A DNA stretch of 64,000 nucleotides. Origin: Stemphylium vesicarium. Its lineage: Eukaryota > Ascomycota > Dothideomycetes > Pleosporales > Pleosporaceae. A program made the translations under genes and the position numbers. Under the pieces are notes generated by a model. The model saw only the letters and a list, made by a program, of their open reading frames with translations, was not told the DNA's origin and did no database searches. The DNA is taken from positions 1-64,000 of the forward strand of contig QXCR01000052.1 in NCBI GenBank assembly GCA_004380135.1, in the 5' to 3' direction. Of the stretch, positions 10,272 through 21,048 are shown in pieces. Numbering within the stretch: the stretch's first letter is position 1; every line of letters starts with the position of its first letter.

Positions 10272-11690
10272 TCACTGCGCAATCATCTTCACCTTCATCT
10301 CCTCATTCCCCTTCGCCATATCCAGCGCCCACTCAGTGAAATACAGCAGACACTCAGTCTCAAACATAGCAATCGTAATCGGGCTATCCATCGCCAACAC
10401 GGGTGTCATCCCATCAACCTTCTGCTACGCACGATAGTCCTCATCAGCGGGCCAATGCGCCGTAACAGCGCCCGCAGAAAAGCCGCTCATACCTGGCATC
10501 TCATTCACATTCTCCGGGGGCGGCGCCGCAAAGATAGCATAGGTGAGCTCGTTCATCGTGTTGCGGTGGTACAGTAGCAGTCTGTGCGTGCCCAGGGCGG
10601 CTTCGTGGCGCTTCCCAAAGACAATAAAGTCGACGACGGCAGTGTTGGGCGCTTTGCCGTAGCCCTGCGCGGTGAGCACAGTGTGTGCACTGGGGTCTTT
10701 ATGGTCGTAGTGCACGTTTGCGAGGTAGTTGAAGCGGCCGAGGTCGTATTTGTACGGGTACAGGGTGCCGTTCCAGCCAGCCACTTCGAAGGGGGTGTGG
10801 TCTTGTGTGCAGGCGTAGAGCTTATATCTGAGGCGCGAGATGATGGTCCAGTTGGTGGATGATGTGGTTGCGACTTTGGTGCCGTCGAGCTCGACGGTGG
10901 TGCCGTCAAAGTATGCAAGCGGGACTTGGAAGTCTCGGATGTGCACTGCGCCCGAGGTGCCCATTATGCCCAGCTCGGGGAGCCGGTAGTGGCCTTCGTA
11001 TAGCTCGCTGATGTAGCCGCGAGAGGGGGTGTTGTTTACGAGTTGCACGCGGTAGCGCAGGCCGCGAGGGATGACGACGATATCGCCGGCACGCACGAGA
11101 AGCTTTCCGAGCTCGGTGGTGATGTTCAAAGCTCCCAGTTGGGGGGGCCATCAGGGCTTCACCGTCCAGACTGGCAAAAGCAGTGTTGGCATCCATGTCC
11201 TGGTCAATGTTCTAACCCCACGTCGACATGCCAGTCTTCTGCGCCGGATCACCAGTCGTTCCGAGAAGACGCTAGTTGAACCAATCCGAGGCTTGCTGGA
11301 GGGGGAACTTCTCCCACATCTTGGAGTCTGGCGTTATGTTTGTGCCTTTGGTCAGGTTTCCGCTCTCGGTGTCATGGAAGAAAGGGATGTGCTGCCCGTG
11401 AACAACACCGGGGTGTGTTCGATACACTCACGTGTGTATAGCAAGGGCCCGGGGCCTACGAAGGCGCTTCCCGAGAGCCTCTCGGTCTTGAGGACTAGCG
11501 GTGGGCGCATGGGGCTGTTGTTCACTTTTGGTATCGCGCCAGTGATTGCTTCGGATCTGTTTGTGAATAGCTGCGTGTATGAAATCTGTCTTTGCGAGGC
11601 TTACTTGTGGTAATTTCCGAGCCCTTCAAGATATTCGTAGAGTTCCTCGATGAAGAAGTTCGTGCCCGGTAGTAATTGTTGGAGTGACAT
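10272..11690 (-). pseudogene. Homogentisate 1,2-dioxygenase-like gene, multiply broken
   Basis: The minus strand encodes all main parts of the homogentisate dioxygenase family, the iron enzyme that opens the ring of homogentisate in tyrosine breakdown. Seen in order: LYEYLEGLGNYHK, an intron (GTAAGC donor, AACAG acceptor), NNSPMRPP...TERLSGSAFVGP, DSKMWEKFPLQQASDWFN, TGDPAQKTGM, TTELGKLLVRAGDIVVIPRG, QDHTPFEVAGWNG and YPYKYDLGRFN. The presumed iron ligands survive (His in LLYHRNTMNE, the following Glu, His in TAHWPADEDY). Lesions: TAG at 11272-11274, TAG at 11212-11214, a one-base insertion in a seven-C run (plus strand G run 11141-11147), TAG at 10425-10427, and a further frame loss near 11425. 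Beyond the last stop the frame continues to a normal-looking C-terminus ending at 10272. It cannot make the enzyme. It may be a paralogue of a working copy elsewhere. Confidence 0.85.
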
Positions 11691-11921
11691 GATTGGAAGT
11701 AGTAGACCTTTTCACTGAGACTTTGATTTTGATTGGAGACAATGGCTTTGTGAGATGAATGAGGACTGTAGTAAATGATGGCGGTTATGAAATCAGTCAG
11801 ACATACTCTTTATATATCAATGAACCCAGAACTTACACTCCACAAGCCTCGAATCACCACGAGACTAGCATCTCGGGAAAACCCCTAATCGGAGTATATA
11901 CATCCGTCCGAAAACCTCATT

Positions 11922-12052
11922 AGCAGAGGTGGCAACAATTAATTAATTGGCGTGATTGATTCCTATCAAGATTAATAGCGGTCTATTTAAGTAAGCACTT
12001 GCTTTGTATAGTAGTTAATCACGCCGATTAATTGATTGTTGCCAACTCTGCC
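11922..12052. mobile_element. MITE-like element with ~38-bp terminal inverted repeats
   Basis: The left arm (from 11923, GCAGAGGTGGCAACAATTAA...) and the reverse complement of the right arm (ending 12052, GCAGAGTTGGCAACAATCAA...) align over about 38 bases with roughly six differences, nearly all C/T or G/A. The interior is ~55 bp of AT-rich sequence and there is no coding capacity. Flanking TTA sequences on both sides could be a target duplication. It lies between the dioxygenase pseudogene and the hydrolase. Family unknown; a Tc1/mariner-type or hAT-type parent is possible. Confidence 0.7.
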
Positions 12053-12727
12053 AGTTAGTAAGCGAGACAATTCACTAGCACGATAATCAATGGCTCCGCA
12101 GTCTCTCGGTCCGTGACGAAAGCCCCACAAACCAACACCGCACGTTCCGAAGATTGCCTAAGATGATTAAGCCAGCGCTGGTGCGGAAAGAATTCCTCAC
12201 AAAACGGACATTGTGCTAAGCGAACCAAAGTCAACACTGCCAAGTCTCCTGGCAAGGTTCCGCTTCGCACGACCCCAGCAATGGAGATGGAGATGCCGTC
12301 GTACGACCATAGATTGTAAGCGATGACCAAGTGTATGTAGTAACGTTCTGTGTATGGTCTGTCTCGATTGAGGATATGAAGGCAGCGATAAACCTTAGTT
12401 ACTTGATTATTCCAAAGCGTACGCCGGCCCGATTGGGAGAGACCACGGATACTTGGATCCCCCGGAAGCTGTCAGTGTGATCGTCCCGAATCGTTTGTCA
12501 TGGACTCTTGCAATCGTCAGCCTTGATACAAAATAGCTACGCAGCCATGGCGTATTGTTGCTGTTAGTAGCACTAGGAAAAATGGGAGAATCGTCATGTA
12601 TTAGTGCTACGAGAGTGAGAGTCTATATATATGAAGTCACGCGCTAAGCCTCTATGGAACTAGCGCGAGAGTGAGGTGAGGTGAGGTGAATCGCGCCTCG
12701 GGCAAAATACCTGAGGGCCATGGCTGA
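12053..12727. other. Intergenic region
   Basis: No supported gene. A 91-codon minus-strand frame (12330-12055) contains a C-P-F-C pair with a following His but lacks the second His of a C2H2 finger. A TATATATA run at ~12631 could serve the downstream hydrolase. A GAGGT/GTGAG-rich run lies at 12667-12690. Confidence 0.35.
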
Positions 12728-14914
12728 CAGTTGCTGTTCATCGAGATTGGATTCCAACACAACAATACGATAACATCGATTCTCAAAGGTGAATTCCGCG
12801 ACGGACCCTTTGTTGGCTTGCAATTCGAGTCGCCCTCGGGAGAAGGAACATCAGATTTAGACGGGAGCTTCACCTAACAAAGCGATGAAAAGATCACTTT
12901 CTTCGTGGGAGACCTCCGGCTGGGCTCAGCCACGGGTGCTGCTCACCTAACGCTCGCTGACCTTGGCGATACATCTGACCCGTCCACAAGGCGGTCGGCT
13001 TCCATCAATCTTGCCGGTTTTCCGCTGAGCTTCGCCCGTGAGCCCGATTCCCGCAACAGCATGATCCTCACCGAAGAAAGCATCGTGGCAATCCGTACCT
13101 TGGGGAGTGGTCTCTCATTTAACGTCGACACCACGTCCTTTGAGAAAACGATATCAGTCTCAGGAATATTCCCCAAGCTCAAGCTTTGCTTCCGCAGCAT
13201 ACCCGAAGTGCGCAACCACCTCCGGCGTTCGTCCAAAGGCATAAAGCTACTCCGAGATGTGCGCATACCAACCCGCGACGGCAGTTGGCTGGGCGCCGAC
13301 GTGTTCCTACCTCTGAACAGCACACCCTCGCCAGTGCTGATGAACATGAGCGTTTACGGGCACGCATTCCGCATAGGCGTAATACGCAACGAGACCGATC
13401 TGCTCGCGAGCGAGGACCGCGAGGACGCATGGCACGAGACTGATCGATCCGACGTCTCGCTTTATTTCAAGTGGTCAGAGACAGCATTCAGACCAAATGC
13501 TGTCGACTGGGTGCCGCGCGGCTACGCTATGATTCGTGTTGACCATAGAGGCATCGGTACGACGCCTGGGGAGCTGAACCCGTTCTCCAAGCAGGAGGCG
13601 CTCGACTACTACGATGCCATCGAGTGGGCAGCGGAACAGCCTTGGTGCAATGGCAAGGTGGCGACGTTTTGGGCGTCGTATCATGCTACCAATCAATTCC
13701 ATATCGCTACGTTGCACCTGCCGTCTCTCAAGGCGATAGCTCCGCTCGCGTGCGACGCTGATGCGTACCGAGATCTCTCCTATCCCGGTAGTATATATCT
13801 CGAAAAGTTCCGCAAGTATTGGTGGGAGGTGCTGGTTGGCAAGCAGAGAAACGCCGAGTCGAGCGCGGTGGATTTCCTGGGTGGTTTCGCTGATCATCCC
13901 TGGGACGACAAGTATTACCATGGGGAAGGGTTGCTGTCGGCGGATTTCAGGAATATCAACGTACCGATGCTCACGTCGGTCAGCCAGAGCGAGGTCATAC
14001 ATGGACGAGCTGGATACGAAGCTTTCCAACAGGCTCAATCCAAGGTTAAACATCTGCTGGTCTGGGATGCTTTCTGCATGCCGTCCATGATCCAAGATAG
14101 CCATGCCGACTTGTGTAGTTTCTTCGACCGTCACCTCAAGGATGTGGATAACGCCCCCGAACTGCCACCTGTTCGCATGATGATGAGACTGGGTGGCGGA
14201 AAGTTCAAATGGCGTGATGCAACGAATTGGCCGCTTCCCTCGACCGAATACAGGAAGATGTTTCTCGGCGCCGGCGTCGCAGGCGCGGTGGGAAGTCTGG
14301 CTATGGAGACACCCGAGCAGACGCTCTTTACTGAGTACGCTGTAGACGGAGACCCTACTGACCACGACAACGCACCCATGGCGGTATTCGAGTCGGCGCC
14401 TTTGGAAGAAGACGTGGAGTTTGCTGGCCATTTCCGAGCCAGCCTATGGGTATCGTCTTCCTCTTCCGACGCCGATTTCTACGTGGTACTTCGTGTCTTG
14501 GACGGGGCAGACGACGTATCGTATAGGGCCATAGCACCGGCCACGTTTCAAGGGGAGGATCGGGGCAAGAGGTCTTCGCCGCCACTGACTTCGGGCGTAC
14601 TCAAGGCATCCAGAAGGGCACTAGACACCAGTCGCAGTACCATTGAGCGCCCTTGGCACACGCACCTTGAGGCGGATGCGCAACCGCTGGTTCCCGGCGA
14701 AGCAGCAAGTACCGAAGTCGAGATGCTGGCCGTTTGTGGAAGAGTGGCAGCTGGACGGCGATTCCGGCTTGAGATTTCTCCCGTTGCAGGTCCCGGGACT
14801 ATGCCGGGTTTCGAACGTGCGTATGACGCTGAGTACCATCGTGGGGCTGTGAAACGCGTATGGACAGGTGGCGCGCACGCGAGCTCTATTACTGTACCTA
14901 TTGTTTCTGGTTAG
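12728..14914 (+). pseudogene. CocE/NonD-type (peptidase S15-like) hydrolase with in-frame TAA near its start
   Basis: From 12878 to 14914 a long open frame encodes an alpha/beta hydrolase of the CocE/NonD group: DVRIPTRDGSWLGADVFLPL, the strand YAMIRVDHRGIGTTPGELNP, the nucleophile region GKVATFWASYHATNQF and a C-terminal jelly-roll-like part (VEFAGHFRASLWVSSSS). Upstream, the same frame carries a conserved-looking domain (GEFRDGPFVGLQFESPSGEG...ITFFVGDLRLGSATG) cut by TAA at 12875-12877. The frame opens after 12727; an intron acceptor (GACAG) there suggests a missing first exon. The nucleophile elbow, normally G-x-S-Y, reads W-A-S-Y. A shortened protein could start at ATG 13061. Family members hydrolyse esters or amides; substrate unknown. 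Called broken because the N-terminal domain cannot be joined, but a working short form is possible. Confidence 0.6.
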
Positions 14915-15468
14915 TGTGGAAGAATGCGAGAGTATGCCTTGATCTTACATGGATTTGTTTTGCCGTTGACAACGCAGTTGGACTTCGAGTGGAGTCCCGA
15001 AAGAAACAGTGATTCGTGGAACAATTTGTGCTGATGTGCTCCTTTGACCATAATTTCAGTATTCATCTCCTGGAAATGTCGTACATATCTGCAGTCTTTG
15101 GTGTGAGCATGTACCGCGGTTGCAGCTAGATGTGTTATTGCTGAGTAGATCAAAAGGAACCGTGCGGAGATGGACCCTTACGATTGACCCCCGGAATCCA
15201 CAAAAGCACGTATCTCAGACTGGTTTGAACAAAAAGGTAAACGCATATCCACTTAATCTCAGGAGGTATTTACTAACTCTTCAAACCAGCAGCTCTCTCA
15301 TCCTCTCTCTTCCATCTTTTCCATACACCGCTATTTCCATCTCACCCTAAACGAAAATGTGTGATATCAAAAAAAGAAAAACAACGTATCAAAATCTCAA
15401 AAGGCTTCCATCTCTCTCTGTCTCACCTCCTCGACCGATATGTCCGGTACACAACTAGTCATGAAAAA
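14915..15468. other. Convergent 3' intergenic region
   Basis: Lies between the stops of the hydrolase (plus) and the membrane protein (minus). I see no gene, repeat or RNA signal; it presumably holds the two 3' UTRs. Confidence 0.4.
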
Positions 15469-16206
15469 CTATAAACCCTCCCTAAACACGCTCCTCCGGC
15501 TCTCCGTCGGACTATTGTCTGTACTATCAACACTACCATTCTTCCTATGCTGCCTCGCACTCGGCATAGTCGCCGTCGCAGCCCCATGATAGCCCGTATC
15601 AGCGTCCATAACCGGCCGTGGACTGACGCCCCTCAGACTCGCCGCATTATCATCACCAAACGGATTCCGTCCACTCTGAGCATCGAGATGCTCGTCGTAC
15701 GAGTCGCGCGTGCGACTACGTCCACGGGCGGATTCGTGAGTCGCATACGGGGCGGCAGGCGCATACGGGTTCGCAGTCTGAGGCTGGGTCGACGCTGGTT
15801 CGTGGAGGCCGAGTTCTTGTTCTTCGTAGTATGCCTCGTCGCCGACGCGCGAACTCCAGGCCTCGTCGGGATCCAAGCGGCTTCCTGCGCCGCGGCCTCC
15901 GCCGACACCGCGGCTGCTGCCGTTGTAGCCTGCATCTTCGTAGCCGCTGCCCGTCGTGTATCTGTTGTTGCGGTTCTTGAACTTGCGCACTTGGGTGTCA
16001 AGCCAGCCTTTGATGCCTGTCGGTGCGGGTCCCGGGTAGTTGGTCGCTTCGCTGTCTGTCGACCGGCTAAATGCTACCATGGGGTTCATTGATGGTGGTG
16101 GCAGCCCATTGCGTGAGGCGTTCCATCGCGCGTAGAAATACCAGCCAAAGTACGAGATGGACAGTACGAGGAGCAGTATTATAATAAAGACTAGCCAGCC
16201 GTTCAT
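15469..16206 (-). CDS. Single-pass membrane protein of unknown function
   Basis: A single exon of 245 codons. Residues 3-27 form one strong hydrophobic segment (VFIIILLLVLSISYFGWYFY) followed by a positively charged RWNASRNGLPPPS motif. The hydrophobic helix, then a basic NGLPPPS stretch, then a long Pro/Ser/Tyr/Gly-rich tail is a layout common in conserved Pezizomycotina proteins of unknown role. The tail is rich in phosphorylatable Ser and ends SRRSVFREGL. The short N-terminus suggests a type III (Nout/Cin) anchor with a cytosolic tail; this is inference. No enzyme motif was found. Confidence 0.6.
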   Translation of the reverse strand: MNGWLVFIIILLLVLSISYFGWYFYARWNASRNGLPPPSMNPMVAFSRSTDSEATNYPGPAPTGIKGWLDTQVRKFKNRNNRYTTGSGYEDAGYNGSSRGVGGGRGAGSRLDPDEAWSSRVGDEAYYEEQELGLHEPASTQPQTANPYAPAAPYATHESARGRSRTRDSYDEHLDAQSGRNPFGDDNAASLRGVSPRPVMDADTGYHGAATATMPSARQHRKNGSVDSTDNSPTESRRSVFREGL

Positions 16207-16998
16207 GATGGCGGTGGTGGTGTAGGTTCGTGGGTGAGGGTGTGATTAGGGTCGCATGTGCGTGTTGGCGGAGGTTATCGCGAGTGTGCGGATGCCGTGG
16301 ATTGGGTTTTCCGGTTGTCGCGGAATCGGGCGTCGTGTCCTAATGCGGGACCAGCTGGCGGGGGCGATGATCTGCAGGCGAGTCTGGTATATGTCGTCCT
16401 CTATCCGCGGCGCAATGCTCACTGTGTTGGTGTAGCTGACAGGCGCGGCTGAGCTGCCCTTTGGCTCCAGGCTTCTTCCTCAGTACCCGTTGCCAAGTGA
16501 TGACGTAACAACTGCTTACGCCCCTGCCCGCAACCACGTAGATGAAAAGTATGTTGGCATTAGACAGCAAATGCGCTCAATGTCTGCAATATAAACATTT
16601 TTGACCCTTTTCCTGGCTGAAATATTTTCGTTTTAGCACTCATAATACAAGATGCGCACGCTTAGTTTCAGATTGATGTGTACTTTTTGTCTCGCGCGAC
16701 CACATGCGCCCAATTATTGAACATGACGCACGCGGACTAGCGCACCTGTAAGACGATAAAAACGGGGCTGGTAAGGTGCCGTCAGGCCGCGACGTCTGCC
16801 TAGCACAATGGCGACATTGGTGTAGCTAGATACAGTCGCTTGCGACGGGAGGTGGATTATCAATCAAACATAACACAACTTGAGGGCTGCCTTCAACATC
16901 TTCATGATCGAGATTCCATGACTAGATAATCGACCCCTCAGTGATATCATCGCCCAACTCCACACGCCTGACTCAGTCCCTCCGTTGACCCCCAAACC
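16207..16998. other. Divergent intergenic region (promoters)
   Basis: Separates the start codons of the membrane protein (minus) and the DAG-kinase-like gene (plus). No additional gene or repeat was found in its 792 bases. Confidence 0.45.
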
Positions 16999-18258
16999 AT
17001 GGCTTCTACAAACGACACCACAGAGCCGAAGGCGATCACTGCTTCTTTGCGAGATAAAAACGGCACCTCCGAATTCATCATCACATTACAGGAAAACAAA
17101 GATGCCACCAAACCACCGTCCTTCGTCGAAATTAGCAAGCGCAACATTACCCCACCAAATGCGCCCGATACAGCATCGCAGCGGGAAACCCACGTCGTCC
17201 TCTCCGTAGGATCTGGCGACCGCCAAGCAGAAAACTTCTTCCAAAACGTCGTCACGCCAATCCTGGCAACCGCCATCTATGGAGACGAAGGCGTGTCGAA
17301 TCTAAACATCCATACCACGACCTCAGCGACCAGTATCTCCGAACTCACACAAAACACCTTCTTCCCCGCCGCAAACAGCGGAAAGCCACTCCGTATCATC
17401 CTGCTCTCAGGAGACGGCGGCATCGTCGATCTGGTAAACGGCTTGCTATTGCAGCCTCGAGGCGATGTTTACGTCTCGCCGGAGGTAGTCTTACTACCCC
17501 TCGGCACGGCAAACGCTCTCTACCACTCTATCAACGCCGGGAAAAGCATGACATGGGGTATAGATGCCCTGTCACCGAGCACCACCACAGCCAAGCCGCT
17601 TCCCGTCTTCACAGCCACATTCTCACCAGGCGCGCGCTTACTAGTCGACGAGGCCCGCAGCGAAGAAGCCTTGCATAAAGACGATCAAGGCAACGGTATA
17701 CTGCACGGCGCGGTAGTAGCGAGTTGGGGCATGCACGCTTCGCTCGTCGGAGACAGCGACACAGCGCATTACCGCCAATACGGCGTGGAGCGCTTCAAGA
17801 TGGCGGCCAAGGAGGCTTTGTATCCCGCCGACGGCTCGCTGCCCCATCCGTACAAAGCCCGCGTTTCCGTGCTGAGAGATGGAGAGTGGAAAGAGATAGA
17901 GGACAAAGAACACATGTACGTGCTCGCGGCTTTAGTGTCCAATCTCGAGCAGCCATTTTGTGTTTCGCCGAAGAGTAGGCCGCTGGACGGGAGCATGCAC
18001 CTGGTGCATTTCGGGCCGAGGAGTGGGGATGATGTTATGCGCATCATGGGGTTAGCGTATCAAGGGGGTAAGCACGTAGACGATAAGGACGTGCGGTATG
18101 AAAGTATCGATGGGCTGAGGATACAGTTTCAGGGCATGGAAGAAGAAGCAAGATGGAGGCGGATTTGTATCGATGGCAAGATTGTGAAGGTGGATGCAGA
18201 TGGGTGGGTGGAGATTAGGAAAGACGAGAAGAGAGTGCTTGATGTCGTTATTGCCTGA
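16999..18258 (+). CDS. Diacylglycerol/sphingoid-base kinase-like (DAGK catalytic) protein
   Basis: A single 419-codon exon. The core has the DAGK_cat signature: ILLSGDGGIVDLVNGLL (Gly-rich nucleotide loop, residues ~132-150) and VVLLPLGTANALYHSI (~165-180), equivalent to GGDGT and P-x-GT-x-N in lipid kinases. A C-terminal beta-rich part (LAALVSNLEQPFCVSPKSRP...) matches the second lobe of that fold. Lipid kinases of this superfamily transfer phosphate from ATP to diacylglycerol or sphingoid bases; which lipid is used here cannot be read from sequence. No signal peptide or membrane helix is seen. The first Gly of the GGDG loop is replaced by Ser (SGDGG), as in several fungal members. Confidence 0.75.
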   Translation: MASTNDTTEPKAITASLRDKNGTSEFIITLQENKDATKPPSFVEISKRNITPPNAPDTASQRETHVVLSVGSGDRQAENFFQNVVTPILATAIYGDEGVSNLNIHTTTSATSISELTQNTFFPAANSGKPLRIILLSGDGGIVDLVNGLLLQPRGDVYVSPEVVLLPLGTANALYHSINAGKSMTWGIDALSPSTTTAKPLPVFTATFSPGARLLVDEARSEEALHKDDQGNGILHGAVVASWGMHASLVGDSDTAHYRQYGVERFKMAAKEALYPADGSLPHPYKARVSVLRDGEWKEIEDKEHMYVLAALVSNLEQPFCVSPKSRPLDGSMHLVHFGPRSGDDVMRIMGLAYQGGKHVDDKDVRYESIDGLRIQFQGMEEEARWRRICIDGKIVKVDADGWVEIRKDEKRVLDVVIA

Positions 18259-18463
18259 TGCAGGACGCGTAAGATGTTGCAGTTGGGTTGGGAAGAAACA
18301 ATACAATTACGTTGCTGAGCCGTAGGGGATATCTGAAACCAATTTGCAATCATCCAGCCACTGTGTGCGATCGAAGACCGTGAACGCCCAAACACCAAGC
18401 AGCCGTAATTCATAATCCGTATTTTCCGCCAACAAGAAGGAAAATCATTGTATCAGGATGTTG

Positions 18464-19621
18464 TTAATAATTCGGGTATGGTGGTCCTTGCGCATACTGT
18501 TGCTGTGTTGGCCTCGCATAGTCCTGTGGATTGTAGGCATATTGTTGAGGCCTTTGCCCACTGTCCCTTTTCTGCCTGATGTTGTGCTCTTCCTTGGTCT
18601 CCTCCATAGTCGGGAGCTCCGACGCGAATGCCTTGGCCTCAAGTCCGGGTGACCGCATGCCTTCTGATGGAGCATAAGAGCTGGGCCGGGACGATGCAGA
18701 GCTATGCGATGTTGTCGACCATCGGGCATCTTGTGGCTGAGGTGAGTATTGTGAGGGCTCAGAAGCAGACGATGCACGGTGTTCGTTGGGATGTAGGTAA
18801 GATGGAGATGGTTGCGGATGGTAAAAATCGCCTGGCAGCTCCATGACCACATCGTTTGTGCCTAGGAGTTGCTTCGGTGGTACAGGAGGTGCGTTTTGTT
18901 GGTCCGGTTGCGCATGTCCGTAGCTCTGACGATGCGGGAAAGATGGCGAGCGGCCGGGCGACATTGGCATGTTGTACGGCTGCGTCGGGGATGGATGCGG
19001 CGACCTGCGATCGGGCGCTGAGCGATCCGCTGGGTTGACTGTCCGCAACCGCCCATTCTCCATCATCGCCTGTATCGCACCAGAGTCCAGCAACTCAGCC
19101 TTTTTCACCAACCGCTCCACCATAATTTTCGCTGCAGCCTTCATTTCCTTCTTCACAAAGTTCACCATGGCGACGTTGCATTTGATCTCGACATCTTCGC
19201 GTATATACAGCCCCTCCGGTGGCGCAGCAGACCCCAGTTCCTTTGGTTCCGGTGGTTCCCCAGGTTGATTACCGCAAATCTGCCATTTGTTGCGCAGGTC
19301 AACATTTGCAGGCGCATACGTGTGTGTTTGCAGGCCAAAGGGCAGGTCGTGGAATACACCTCGAAACTTGATTGCGCCACTGCCAATCCTACCAATACCG
19401 GGTATGTATTGAATGCGTTCCGAGATCTCGTACCAAGTCGAGTAAAATTCGTCGGCGGGAGCGTCGCGCGGTGCTTTAATGGGCTCGTGGCCGGTGACAA
19501 GTGGGTTTAGCTCGATGATTTCACCGTGGCTGTGAAGGAAGTCGATTGCGAGCTGGCGCGGTATGAATGACGGTATCGGCGTGATGTGCACGTACTGCGT
19601 CTTTCTGCGCATCATATTCAT
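18464..19621 (-). CDS. DUF7053-domain protein with disordered tail
   Basis: A single exon of 385 codons. Residues ~5-190 form a compact domain beginning YVHITPIPSFIPRQLAIDFL, with HSHGEIIELNPLVTGHEPI, FHDLPFGLQTHTYAPANVDL and REDVEIKCNVAMVNFVKKEM. This is the fungal DUF7053 pattern, which resembles a START/polyketide-cyclase-like lipid-binding fold. The rest is Pro/Ser/Gln/Tyr-rich and likely disordered. The biochemical role is unknown. The 205-base gap to the kinase stop is convergent. Confidence 0.75.
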   Translation of the reverse strand: MNMMRRKTQYVHITPIPSFIPRQLAIDFLHSHGEIIELNPLVTGHEPIKAPRDAPADEFYSTWYEISERIQYIPGIGRIGSGAIKFRGVFHDLPFGLQTHTYAPANVDLRNKWQICGNQPGEPPEPKELGSAAPPEGLYIREDVEIKCNVAMVNFVKKEMKAAAKIMVERLVKKAELLDSGAIQAMMENGRLRTVNPADRSAPDRRSPHPSPTQPYNMPMSPGRSPSFPHRQSYGHAQPDQQNAPPVPPKQLLGTNDVVMELPGDFYHPQPSPSYLHPNEHRASSASEPSQYSPQPQDARWSTTSHSSASSRPSSYAPSEGMRSPGLEAKAFASELPTMEETKEEHNIRQKRDSGQRPQQYAYNPQDYARPTQQQYAQGPPYPNY

Positions 19622-21048
19622 GGTCGGCGATCAACGTCGGTCTCTTTGAAGTGACTATGGGCGAGAAGTGTTTGTGCAGAGTGCTCGAGGTTGCGACTCG
19701 AGCGAAGAGGGTACGCGCCAGGCGAGCGGGCCGGAATGGTGGTAGTGATAAGGTTCTTGCTGACGGTATCCTTGCTTGTGTAAAGAGGCGCACATGTATT
19801 AGCCCAGTAGTAATCTCACACAGCCCAAGATCGTCGCGGCAAAACGCGTCATGCACGTGGCAGATGTGATGTCAGAAAGATGGTAATTGCGCCCGTGTTC
19901 TTTTGCATCTTCTATCATTGATGCGATCGCACATTCTGCCAAATTCGCCTGCTTGAAACGCGGTGAACCCAAGCTGCTATCGTCATGATGCTCTCGTAGG
20001 GCGGCTGGTGCCCGCTGTGGAGCCCTCTAATTTTAGGCCGGCATCTCTCAGCTCATGCAGGTGGGGGCTGAAATGCTGAACTTCATCAGCAGCTCTTTGC
20101 CCATAGGCCGCGGCGCCACGTGGCGTTCGTCAGAAAAATGACATTGGCGAAGAGCTGCTGAGCAAGAGACTGCTGACAGTTAATTGATTATGTGTACTTG
20201 GTGTTGCTTTTGACTTCGGGAAGGCTGGCATCCGGGGAGTAGCGTTGCCCTCGCCAAGTTGTGCCATGGAGCCGACAACAGTGAGGGGCTGAGTTCAAAA
20301 CAGATGATCGCTCTGCCGCTTTTCCTTATTCACCGAAATTTAAACCCTTTTGCACCCAACTGATTCGGATTGAGATGCACGATGTGGTAGCATAAACTGT
20401 TTCGAAGCCAGGCCCTGAGGCAATAGCCTTAGCGGACCCTGAACACTTCCTGACCGCCAGGCCGTGGCTTGACGGCCCAAGAGCCAAGGGGGCGCTATTA
20501 CAACCGGTTTGCATTGAGAAGAAGCCAGAAGCGGGGCCGGTGTTGGCGATCGTGATTGCGGCTCGGGGGCTCTTTTTCGCAGCGAGTAGAGACCTACCTA
20601 TTTACCATTGCGCCCGCGGAGGATGGGGAAGAAAGGGGTGCGTGGCAAGCACGCAAATGCCGGAGATGCTAGTTGGTCGCACCGCTGATCACGCACGGGC
20701 GCGACACCATTGCTGGATTCACGATATTTTGGGCGGATGGGGAAAGGTAGGCGGCTGAAGAGTTGGAATGTGCTCGGAGTGCGAAAGAGTGTAAGCAGAT
20801 ATGCGGTTAGAAGGCATGAGGTCCGCTCTTGCCATTGTCGTGCAACGCGCGATGCATGATTGATCAGAAACCAGCTGCTACCAGCCTCAACCACGGTAGG
20901 CCGCGACATTAATTTTGCAAGTGGAAAATCTCACACTACAAAAGCCTACCTCATGTGCCTTCTCTTAGCTGAGCAAAGATCAAACATTACAACAATTTCT
21001 CACCCACGGTGTCACGAGGCACAACGACAAGTCCATCACCACACCAAA
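19622..21048. other. Intergenic region with one small inverted repeat
   Basis: No supported gene in 1.4 kb. An inverted repeat lies at 20086-20104 and 20143-20161 (listed separately). Short frames here have no motifs. Confidence 0.4.
20086..20161. repeat. Short inverted repeat (19-bp arms, 38-bp loop)
   Basis: TCAGCAGCTCTTTGCCCAT at 20086-20104 pairs with 20143-20161 at 17 of 19 positions. It could be a remnant of a small foldback element or chance; no target duplication was seen. Confidence 0.45.

Noticed and set aside
12055..12330. Possible C2H2 zinc-finger fragment (minus strand)
   Set aside because: Only one His follows the Cys pair at usable spacing; no splice signals or family resemblance.
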